The notes under the pieces are model-generated. The model was given only the letters and a program-made list of their open reading frames with translations. It was not told where the DNA came from and did not search any database. From Pleodorina starrii (Eukaryota > Chlorophyta > Chlorophyceae > Chlamydomonadales > Volvocaceae): DNA of 64,000 bases. Made by a program: the position numbers and the translations under genes. Positions within the stretch are counted from its first letter, which is position 1; each line of letters opens with the position of its first letter. This document shows positions 34,101 to 46,100 of this stretch, in pieces. The stretch lies in assembly GCA_030267565.1 (NCBI GenBank), contig BRXU01000020.1:62001-126000 (forward strand), in the 5' to 3' direction.

Positions 34101-37100
34101 GGCGTTCGAGCTGGGGCCGTGGAAGGAGACGGGTGGGTTGTGTTGGGGGTGGGGGGTTGTGTGTGTGGGGGGGGGGTGGGGGGGGGGTTGTTGGTGTGGG
34201 CTCCAGGGGCCCTCTCTCCTGTCAGTGCCATTTCCGACATACCGCCAGGACCGGTACCACCACCGCATTGCGCACCAGCACACCGAGTCCGCGCTCCACT
34301 CTGAACGGCCGCCCTCTCTCTCTCTCAAACCCCTCGCTCCCCTCCTCCTGAAACCCCCCGCTCCCCTCTCTGTCCACCCCCCGCTCCCCGTCCCGCTCCC
34401 TTCAGGCACGTTCATCCTGAAGGGCGGCCCCGTGGACGAGGCGCTGGGTCTGCTGGACGACCACATCGTCAAGAGCCAGGCCATGACCGCGTCGCCCTTC
34501 GCCAAGCCCTTCCTGGAGCGACTGCAGCCCTGGGAGCGAAAGCTCGTGCGCTTCCAGGTGCGTTTGGGCTTGTGGGTGTGGGGTGTGTGTGTTTCGAGGG
34601 GTGGTGGTGGGGGGGGGCAAAGTAGGGATGACACCTGCAACGGTGGAATGGAGGCGATGTCGGCGAAAGCTGGACCCAGGAGTAGCACAGCAGTACCCAC
34701 CATCCATTCCCGGATGGATTGATGAGCCTTTTTAAACCCATACACACCGACCGTCCCCCCCCTACGTGGCTAATGCCCCCGCCCCCTCCCACCACCAACA
34801 CCCCCCCTCACACCCCTCACACCACACTCCCCCCGCAGGACATTCTGGACCAGTGGCTCAAGTGCCAGGGCAAGTGGCAGTACCTGGAGCCCATATTTGG
34901 CGCGGAGGAGATCATGAAGCAGATCCCGCGCGAGGGACAGGCCTTCCGGGATATGGACGCAATCTGGCGCCGAATCATGGACAAGGTGGGGGGAGCGAAT
35001 CCGGAAGGGGGGGGGCCAATCAAGCAGGGGAGCCAATCCGGAAGGGGGGTGAATCCGGCAGGGGCGGGGGCAGGGTGCAGTCTGGCTTGCTCACCCCCAC
35101 ACCCTCCTCACACCCCTACCCCTGTCCCTACCTACACCGACACCGAGACACACCCCGACGCACACCGACAACCCCCGCGCGCTTTTGGACTGTCAGTCCT
35201 GATCTACCGCTTCCCCCAACCCTTCCCATTTGCGCTCTCGTAGGTTCGGTCCCAGCCCCTGATGATGGATGTTGCGGACATGCCGGGGCTGCTGGAGGAC
35301 CTCATCGCCTGCAACCAGTCGCTGGATGTGGTGGAGAAGGGTGAGGGAGAGGGGGGAGGGGGGAGAGGGAGCGGCCAGAGGGAGAGGGGGGAGAGGGGAG
35401 AGGGGCAGCAGGGCGCCGGGGGGCGGAGCAGCAGCTGAGGCCTCCCGCCCGGCTGAAAGGGGGGGAGGGGGAGAGGGGAAGGGGTGACGAGGGCAAGGGG
35501 TGGGGGGGGAAAAGCGGGTGTGCCCGCCTCCTCTGCGTTTGGTTGTTGTGTAGTGCTAGGGGCATCTTCGCATCGGCTGCTATACTTATGAAGGCGTACG
35601 ACACGCTGCCGTTATACTCCTTCAGCCACTGCCCCCCTCTCCTCCTCCTCACGCCTGCTCTCCTTTGCTGCGGCTTGTAACTTCCTTGACCCGCCTTCCC
35701 TCCGCCGCATCGACTCGACTCCCCTCGCCTCGCCTCGCCCCGCCTCGCCTCCGCCCCAGGCCTGAACGACTTTTTGGACATGAAGAAGACCGCCTTCCCG
35801 CGCTTCTTCTTCCTCTCGAACGACGAGGTGCTGGAGGTGAGCCTCGTGGGCCTTGGCCCTACCCCCCCCCGTAGCCTGCACCCCCCCCCCTCCCGTCGCC
35901 AAAACCCAACCCGTTCTGACTCAACCCAACCCAACCCAACTTCAAATCCTGCCGGCGGCGATTCGGTGCTTTGGTGCTTTGGGAATGTGTTAATTTGGAC
36001 TGATTTGGTGACTTGGTTTGGCTCCAGTTTGATCTGCGTGTCTTACAAGATCTGATCTGATCTGATTCGGTGACTTGGACTGATTTGGACTGATTTGTTG
36101 GTTTGGCGCGTTGTGTCTCCCCCCCCCAACACACACACCTTAGATCCTGTCCGAGGCCAAGGACCCGCTCAAGATCCAGCCCTTTGTCAAAAAGTGCTTC
36201 GAGGCGGTGCGCGAGTTTATCTTTGAGCGCAACGGCGAGATCTCGGGCCTTATCTCCGTGGAGGGCGAGAAGATCCAGTGGATCGAGACCGTCAACCCGG
36301 CCGCCACGGGTGCGTCGCCCTCCCAGCTCCGGTCAGCTCCTGATCTCATCCCGATCTCCTCCCACATCTCAACCTGATCTCTCTCTTTATTATCGTAGCC
36401 CAGATCTCCCCAAGATCTCTCCTCTGCACCCCTCAAATCCACATCGTGTACCAAGAACCGCACTCCACAAAACCTTTGCCCCGCGCTGCCGCTCCGCGCT
36501 GTCAAACCCCCAACCTCCCCAACCTCCCCCTTAAAAACCCATAAACCCATAAACCCATATCCCAAAACCCCCAAACTCTCAACCCCTTTAAACCCCTAAA
36601 CTCGCAACCCCTTGACCCTTAAATGCCCCCCGATAACCCCCCTGCGGTACCTATCTTCTTTATAACCCCGCCGTTTAGGCGCTGTGGAGAAGTGGCTTCT
36701 CGACTCTGAGAGCTGCATCCGCCGCACACTGCACAAGGTGGCGGGCGATGCGCTGGAGGCGTATGCGCGCGGCGAACGCAGCCGCTGGATCCTGGAGTGG
36801 CCGGGACAGATCGTGCTCAACTGCAGCCAGGTGCGGGGAGTGTCTCACTCGCACGGCCCCCCCCCCCCCCACACACACATCCTTCCTTTCCCCTCCCATC
36901 CTCCCCGCCCTCCCCTCACCCCCCGCCACTTCCAGGTGTACTGGACCCGCGAGGTGACTGAGGCCATCCGCAGCGGCGGCTCCCGGGGTCTGGCGGCCTA
37001 TGCGGACAGATGCACCATGGAGCTCAATAAGATTGTAAACCTGGGTGAGATAGCCCTGGGGGAGAGGGAGGTAGGGGGAAAGCGGGGGAGCGGGGGGTTG

Positions 37101-40100
37101 TGGGAGGGGGGCTTGGGGCGAGGGACTGGGGGCGGGGGTATGGGGTATGTGTCCGACCGTCTGGCACCTCTTCAAGTTCCCAATCCCCAACCCCCGATCT
37201 CCTAACCCCCGCGCACCACCCAGCACCCACACCGGCACCCTTGCTTCGTCGGACTTCCTCTACTATCGCCCTTCCCCCCCCCTCCCAAACCACCACCCCA
37301 ACACCCTTCCTTCCCTGCGGTCCCTCCTTTCTTACCCTCCCCCCTTTTCCTCCCTCCTTTTCCTTACCTCCCCCCCTTCTCATATCACTCTCTGACCCCC
37401 CCCCCCGCAACCCCCCTTTTCAGTTCGCGGCCAGCTTGCCAGTCTGGAGCGCGCCACGTGCGGTGCCCTGGTGGTGATCGACGTGCACGCGCGCGACGTG
37501 GTGGCGGCGATGGCCAAGGACGGAGTGGAGGACGCGCGGGACTTCAAGTGGGAGAGCCAGCTGCGGTACTACTGGGAGTTCAATGAACTGCCGCCCTCGG
37601 GTGAGAGTGGGGTGGGGGGGTGGGGGAAGGTGGACAGGGTGGGTAAGGGTGGGCACGAGTGGGTGGGTGGGGGTGGGTGGGCAGCGAGGAGGGGAAATGA
37701 GAGGAAAGAAGAAAGCGCAGTGATGGAGGGGATGGGAGGGTAGGGGCAGGGGATGGGAGGAGGGCAGGGGAGGGGATGGGAGGGCAGGGGATGGGAGGAG
37801 GGCAGGGGAGGGGAGGGGAGGGCAGGGGAGGAGGGACAGGGCAGGGGAGGAGGGACAGGGGAGGGGAGGGGGCAGGGGATGCGATGGGGTGGGGTGTACT
37901 GTTGACGCACCCCTGACCGTTACCCTAGTCAAGGCGCATGTTCACCTCCGTGACGTCTCAGAACCACCCCTCTCCTATCCCCTCCGGTCCCCTCCTTTCC
38001 CTTTCCTCCTCGCTCCCCTCTGCGTCTGCCCTGCGTCGCCTCCGTCCCTTGGCTGCGGTTTCTCTCCCTCCCTCCCTCCCTCCCTCCATCCGCCTTCCGA
38101 CCCCTCCGATTCCCGCTCCCCACTCCCTCCCTCCCTCCCTCCGCCCCTCCCCCAGGCGTGCACCCCCAGGAGACGCTGGTGGTCCGCATGATCAATGCAG
38201 AGGCGCTGTACGGCTACGAGTACCTGGGCAACAGCGGTCGGCTGGTCATCACGCCGCTCACCGACAGGTGCGAGCGGACGAGCCGGGGTGGTATAAAGAG
38301 AAACTCGCAGCGGAGAAGGAGACGGCGGGGGGCGGGGGGTGGGGGGTGACGACCGCATTTCCTCCCCAACTTCTTGACACAAGCCCTTCACACCCCTGAT
38401 AAAACTCCCTCTCCCCTCCCTCCCTCTCCCCTCCCTCCCTCCCTTCCTTCCTCCCTCCCGGGCGCCCCTCTGCCACCCCGCTGCGGTGTATCTTCTTTAT
38501 ACCTTCCCTCCCTCCCTTTACCTACCGCCCTTGATGAAAAGGAGCATACCGGTATCACTCCCTGATCCCCCCCTCCCTCCCTGGCGCCTTATTAGGTGCT
38601 ACCGCACGCTGATGGGCGCCATCCACATGAACCTGGGCGGTGCGCCCGCTGGCCCCGCCGGCACCGGCAAGACGGAGACCACCAAGGACTTGTCGAAGGC
38701 GCTGGCCATCCAGTGTGTGGTGTTCAACTGCTCGGACGGACTGGACTACAAGGCAAGCGGGGGGTGATGGAGGTGGTGGTGGATGGGGGGGGTTGTGTGT
38801 GTGGATGGGGGGGGAGGGGGAAGGGGGCTGCGCGGTACCCTGGGGGGGTTGGGTGGGTGGGTGGGTGGAAGGTATATATATTTATATATATACCGAAGCG
38901 GGCTTTATGGTATATTTACGGTACATCGCCAGCATAGAAGGCGCAGGGACGTAATCGCAGGCGACGTTGGGGAGGTGGAGCGTTCCCCGGAACAGACATA
39001 CCCTCTCTCTCTTTCTCTCTTTCTCTTACCTGCCCCGAAACCCCAACCCCACCCAACCCGCTCCGAAACCCCACTCACCTCCAGGCCATGGGTCGCTTCT
39101 TCAAGGGCCTGGCCTGCAGCGGCGCCTGGGCGTGTTTCGATGAGTTCAACCGCATCGAGCTGGAGGTGCTGTCCGTGGTGGCGCAGCAGGTGGGTGGGGG
39201 GGCCGGGTGTGGCGACGGGGAGGGAGGGGGAGGGAGGAAAGGGGATCGCCTCCTGGTCTCGCGCGCCGCCTCACAATCCCCCTCTGGCCCTCCACCTCTC
39301 GTTTCCCCGCTCTCCCCCCTCTCTCCAGGCCCTGAAACATATCGTGCGCGCGCGCTGACTCCCTCTCCCGCCTCCCGCCGCCCATTCCTTCGACTCCGTC
39401 TCTCTTCCCTCGCTGCGTGGGGCCAGCCGTTTCCAAACCACTTTCCTCCCCTCCCCGCTCCCCTCCCCCCTCTTTTCATGGCTTTGACGAACCGCCGTCA
39501 CCGGCCCCCAACCCCCCGGTCTTCCCACCCCACCCACCTCCCCCACCTCCCCCCCCCCACCCCCCAGGTCCTGACCATCGTTCGCGCCAAGGCTCTCAAG
39601 GTCAAGACGTTCATGTTCGAGGGCAGTGAGATACGGCTGGTGCCCACCTGCAACACATTCATCACCATGAACCCAGGATATGCGGGCCGCTCCGAGCTGC
39701 CAGACAACCTCAAGGTGCGGGGGGGGGGGCGCGGGTGGAAGGCCGGGTGCGGGTGGAAGGCGGGCGGGCGGGTGGAAGGCCGGGGCGTGCTGCTGTGATC
39801 GGGTGTCCAGGGGTACAGTGGAGGGGGCTCGAGACTCCGGAGCAAGAGGGAGAGGGCCGGCGGGCTATCCAGCCGCTGCTGCTGCTCCAAGGGTTTTAAG
39901 AGTCCACTGTTTTTTAACCACCCACAACCACCACAACCACCACAACCACCCACAACCACCACAACCACCCGATCTCCCCCACCTGCTGCTGCTGCTGCTG
40001 CCCCCGTCACACAGGCCCTGTTCCGCGACGTGGCTATGATGGTTCCCGACTACGCCATGATCTCCGAGATCATCTTGTACAGCTACGGCTACCTGGAGGC

Positions 40101-43100
40101 GCGGGCCATGGCTCGCAAGCTGGTGCAGACGTACCGCCTGTGCTCCGAACAGCTGTCCAGCCAGGACCACTACGACTACGGTGAGTGGTTGAGATCGGTT
40201 GGCGGTTGGCGGTTGAGATTGGTTGGTGGATCGCCGCGGCTTGATGTAAACGCTGCACCGAACAGCTGTCCAGCCAGCCAGGACCATTGCGACTACTATG
40301 GGGCGAGGGAGAGAAAGAGAGGGGGAGAGAGGGAGAGGGAGGGAGAGAGCTGTCGTGGGTTGTGCTGGGCGCCGGCTGGGCTGAGCTGGGCTGGTTGGCC
40401 TGCCTAGGCCTGTGCAGTCGCTGTGTGGCCCCCCCGCACCCCCCCGCACCCCCCCCATCCGCCGCCCCCTCCCCGCGCTCCACCACCCCAACCCTCCTCG
40501 CCCCGCCCACTGCCCCAGGCATGCGCGCCGTGATGTCGGTGCTTCGCGCCGCCGGCAACCTGAAGCGCGTGTTCCCGGACAGCGCCGAGGATGTGCTGAT
40601 GCTTCGCGCCATCAACGACGTCAACCTGCCCAAGTTCCTGGACCAGGATGTGCCGCTGTTCAACGGCATCCTGTCGGATCTGTTCCCGGGTGTGGCTCTG
40701 CCGGTGGTGGACTATGACAATCTGGTGGCGGCCATTAAGGACAACTGCACGAGGATGAACCTGCAGGTGGGGTATAGTGGGGTGGGGCGGGAGGGGTGGG
40801 GAGAGTGTGGGGCGGGAGGGTTGGGGAGGGTGTGGGGTGGGAGAGTGGGGTGTTGTCGTGGAATGGTGGGGCGTGGGGCGGGTCGTGGAATGGTGGTGTC
40901 GTGTTGGGGCGTGGTGGGGCATGAGGCTCAACCTGCAGGTGGGGCGTGTGTGAGGCGTGTGGGGGGAGTGTCGGGCACGCACACTTGTGGAGGGGCTCTT
41001 CGTTGGGAAAGCTGAACCGCGCGAACTCCCTTTCCTCTCCGACAACAACCCAACCCTACCCGGCCTTGCCCTGCCCGGTCCCTTCGCTGCGGTATCCCTT
41101 TTCTTCTTACCCGGCCCCGGCCCCGACCCGGTTCGCATGTATGTGTCCTGACTCGTCGCGGCCCCTACACAGGCCCTGGACAGCTTCATCGTCAAGATCA
41201 TCCAGCTGTACGAGATGATCATCGTACGGCACGGCCTGATGCTCGTGGGCGCATCGTTTGGCATGAAGACCGCTGCCTACCGGGTCCTCGCGGCCGCGTT
41301 GACCGACCTGCACGCGCGCGGTCTCAACAAGGAGTTTAGCACCAAGTGAGTGACGCAAAAACACACACATATACACACATATACACACATATACACACAT
41401 ATACACACACACACATACACACACCGAGCGGCTGTGCGCGCGGTGCCTCCCGTGTGACAGCGGCACTGCTGCTGCTGCGTCACTAGTACGTCGCCGTCGT
41501 ACACATGCCGTATGCCAGCCCGTACCGAACTGGCCCTGACCGAACCCGCCGTGCCTCACCCCGCAAACCCCCTCCCTTGCGGTGGCCCACACACATGCAC
41601 ACTTTTTTCAATAATTGTGCTCTTGAAGTTGATATTTCACTCTGCTTTGCTTGTATCGCCTTGCTTTTATTGCTTTGCTGCTTTTTTCGCTTTGCTTTCA
41701 TCGCTTTGCTGTTATTATTGCTTTGCTGTTATTGCTTTGCTTACTTAATTGCGTTGCAGGTTCTACGTGCTCAACCCCAAGTCCATCACCATGGGTCAGC
41801 TGTACGGCGCGGAGGACCCGGTCTCCAAGGAGTGGACGGACGGCGTGCTGGCGGTTGTGTTTCGGAGCACCGCTCGCGACACCTCCCCCGACCGCAAGTG
41901 GGTCATATTTGACGGCCCCGTGGACGCCATCTGGATCGAGAACATGAACACGGTGCTGGACGACAACAAGAAGCTGTGCCTCAACAGCGGAGAGATCATT
42001 GCGATGCAGGTAACGTAACGTAACGGTGGGGGTGGGGGGGGGGTTTGTGGATGTGGGGGGGGGGGAGAGGGGTGTGGGGGGGTGCGGATGTGGGTAGGGC
42101 GGGAGGTGCGGATGTGGGGGCGCTGACGTGTGCAGACGTGGTTAGCGCAGGTTGCGTGTCAAAGGAGTTGGTGTGTGGATGTGCGCAAGTGAAGGGGGGG
42201 GGGAGAGGATGCGCAGGTGCGCAAAGCTCCGCTCCAAGCTGCCAAGTTTTTTGCTGAACCGAGCCCTCGCGGCTGCCCGCCTATGTGTGCAACTGTGCAT
42301 GTGCGTGTCCATGTACGTGCAGGGCCTGATGAACATGATCTTTGAGGTGGCGGACCTAGCCGTCGCCTCCCCCGCCACCGTCTCCCGCTGCGGCATGGTC
42401 TACGTGCAACCCGCGCTGCTCGGCTGGCGACCCGTGATGCTGTCCTGGCTGCACACCCTGCCACCCGGCGTGGCGCCCGGCCTGAAGCTGCAGCTCATGA
42501 ACCTGTTCGACTGGCTGGTGCCGCCCATGCTGCGCGTCGCGCTCAAGCTGGTCCGCAGCCCACAGCCCATGCAGGACATCAACTTGGTGTGTTCGCTCAT
42601 GCGCATGCTGGAGTGCCATCTGGATGAGTTTGGGGCGGCGGCGGCGGCGGCGCCGGCGCCTGGCGGCGGCGGTGTGAACCTGAAGGAGCTTACGGAGGCG
42701 CAGCTGGCGACGCTGCTGCAGGGCTGCTTTCTGTTCTCGCTGGTGTGGAGCATCGGCGGGCTGACGGACGGCGAGGGGCGGCCCAAGTTTGACCAGCAGC
42801 TGCGGCGGGTGCTGGCGCACGACCCGGCGCGCGAGGTGGCGTCGTTCGTGGCGGCGGACAAGGCGCACAAGGTCACGGCGCCCTTCCCGGAGGGACGCAC
42901 GGTGAGAGCCATTTGATGCGATGCGGGGAGGAGGAGGGCTGCTCGCCCCGCCCTCACCGCTCTGCCCCAGCCTTGCCCTTGCCCTTGCTTGCCCTCCTAC
43001 TCCGCCTGCACCCCGGTGTGTCTCTACGTTTGACGCCGTACTTCACTCAAACCTCCCCTACGCTTCAACGCCCGTCGTTCGACCCCCATTACGCCCCGCC

Positions 43101-46100
43101 CCCTCCCCCACCCTCATGTCCCCGCCCCCCGCCCTCCGCCCTCGCAAAGGTTTACGAGTTCATGTTTGACAAGTCCCGCCTCAAGTGGGTCCCCTGGCTG
43201 GACACCATTGAGAGCCGCGCTCTGGACGTTGAGGCCGAGTACACCACCATCATCGTGCCCACCGTCGACACGGTGCGCTACACCTACCTGCTGGACAAGC
43301 TGGTGACACACCACTTCCACTGCCTGTTCGTGGGGCCCACGGGTGGGTGGCTGGCCGGGGGGGGGCGGGGGTGTAAGGAACGGGTGGGTGGGTGGGGTTA
43401 TAAAGAACGGGTGGGTGGCCGGGGGGGTTATAAAGAACGGGTGGGTGGGTGGGGTTATAAAGAACGGGTGAGTGGGTGGGAGGGGGGGTATAATGAATGG
43501 GTGGGTGGGTGGGGTTATAATGAACGGGTGGGTGGCTTGGGGGGGGTATAGAGAAAAGTAGCAGCGGAGAAGGAGATGGGGGGGGCGGGGGCGCGGGGTG
43601 GGTGGGTGGGTGGGGGGTAAGGGGATAATGGATCATGGAAAAGGATGGAGAGGGGTGGAGAAGGGTGAAGAGGAGGATGGAGGGTGGGTTGGGCCGCCGT
43701 ACCTTTCGCTGCCAGCTTTTCGCGTTGGACTGCTATGCATGTTGAAAACCTCCCCCACACCCGCTCCCTCACCCACCCACCCGGCCCCACACCCACCCAC
43801 TCCACCCGCGGAAAGGCACCGGCAAGACCGCCTACGTGAAGCGGCACCTGCAGGAGGGGCTGCCCGACTCGTTCACCAACATGCTCATGACGTTCTCAGC
43901 GCAGACCAGCGCAAACATGACGCAGGTGTGTCTGTGTGTGTATATGTGGTAGGGGGCTGGGGGCCGGGGGCCCAACCCGTGGGTCGGTGGACAGGGTCGG
44001 TGGCGGGCCCGACCCGTGGGTCGGTGGACAGGGTCGGTGGCGGGCCCGACCCGTGGGTCGGTGGACAGGGTCGGTGGCGGGCCCGACCCGTGGGTCGGTG
44101 GTCAGGGTCGGTGGCGGGCCCGACCCGTGGGTTGGTGGACAGGGTCGGTGGCGGGTCCGACCCGTGGGTCGGTGGACAGGGTCGGTGGTGGGCCCGCTCG
44201 ACCCGTGGGTCGGTGGACAGGGTCGGTTGGGGCCCGACCCGTGGGTCGGTGGGCGGTACAGTACGACATGGTACGATGCCGCATCGGCCCACACGTCGGT
44301 TGTCGCGCGCTCGCTCGCGCACGCAAACTTTCCTCCGCTTCCGCCTGATCCGCCCCGGCCCTCCTCCCTCCCCCCTCCGCCCCCCCAGGACATCATCGAC
44401 GGCAAGATGGACAAGCGGCGGCGGGGCGTGTACGGCCCCCCTCAGGGCAAGCACATGGTCATTTTCGTGGATGACCTCAACATGCCGCAGGTCGGTCGGT
44501 CGGTCGGTCGGTCGGTCAGCTGGCGCTGGGCGGGCTTTGGGAGTTTTTTCGTGGGGTGGTTCGCACCCCAAGCCTCAACAACTCAACTCGCTTCCTCTCA
44601 CTTCCGCTCTCCTCCTTCCCGCCACCCTTCCCGCCACACTTCCCCCACCTCTCCTCATCCACCCACCCACCCACCCACCCACCCACCCACCCACCCACCC
44701 ACCTTCCTCACCCACCCACCCACCTCTCCTCACCCACCCACCCACCCACCCTCCCTGCCACCCTAAAGGTCGAGGAGTACGGCGCCCAGCCGCCCATCGA
44801 GCTGCTGCGCCAGTTCATGGACCACTCTGGCTGGTACGACAGGAAGGAGCTGACGATGCGTAAGCTGGTGGACGTGCACTTCGTGGCTGCCATGGGGCCG
44901 CCGGGGGGCGGCCGAAACACCGTCACCAACCGCTACCTGCGCCACTACTCGGTCATCAGCCTCACGGCTTTCGACTCGGACAACCTCAGGTACTGGGGGC
45001 TGTGGGGGCTGCGGGGGGCGGTTGGGGGCTGCGGGGTGTGTGTGGGGGGGATAAAAAGAAGATACCGCAGCGGAGACGGGGGGGGCCGGGCCGCGACCTA
45101 GTGCTGTGTAGCTGCCTCCACAAAGGCTATTTTGTAAAAGCCACAGACCACAAGATGTCGGCTCGGCTGAGCATACGCCCCCCTGCCCCCCTTCCCGCCC
45201 CCCCCCCCGCGGCCTGGTGCTGCATAGCTGCCTCCACAGCAACAGCCACAGCTGGCTGTTTAACCACCACACCGTGTGCAAGCTGGTGCATGAACCACAA
45301 ACCACAGCAAAATAATTCTCCCGCTTCGATCCCTCCGCCTGCTTTCTCTCCCTCTCCCTGCCCCAATCCCTGTCCTACCGTTCCTGCCTTCCCCCTCCCC
45401 TCTCCCTCTCCCCGCCCCTCAGCACCATCTTCACCGCGCTTGTGGACTGGTGGCTCAAAAAGTACAACTACCAGGCGGGCGGCGTGTCGCGACTGGCGCG
45501 GCCACTGGTGGCGGCCTCCCTGGAGGTGTACGGCCTGGCTCAGCGGGAGCTGCTGCCCACCCCCGCCAAGAGCCACTACACCTTCAACCTGCGAGACGTG
45601 TCCAAGGTGTTCCAGGTGGGGGGGGGGGGGGTGGGGGACTGGGTTCCTAGGTGGCTGGCTGGGTGGCTGACTGGGCAGGTGGGTGGCTGGGTGGGCGGTG
45701 CCGGTACGCAACAAAGACGGACGAGACCGCAGCGGTGGGGTGGAGGCAACGCCGGCGAACGGAACCCCAGGTGGACCCAGCAGCACTTACTAGTTACCAC
45801 GGGTCCGCGACGTGTCCGCGACGTTCGTTCCCAAGCCGTCTCAGGGTGGTGTGGTGTGTTTCAGATTTAGGTTGTCGTTGTTGTTGGTGTGTGTGTGTGG
45901 AGGTACGTAAGAGTTGCTTCCCGCCAAGCAGCCGGGGAGCAAGTGGCTTCGGCCCCTGGCCCCAGGAGGTGTCCCCAAAGGGGGGTGGACCGCTCCAGGC
46001 AGGGTGACCGCTCCCGAGGCGGGGGGAGTGGACCGCAGAACCCACCGCCGCCACCACCCCCACCCCCACCCCCACCACCCCTCTACAGGGCATCACCAAG

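Noticed and set aside
43885..44863. Frames of 170-420 codons with [16 protein letters not shown] repeats
   Set aside because: Come from the 37-bp minisatellite, which shifts through all three frames.
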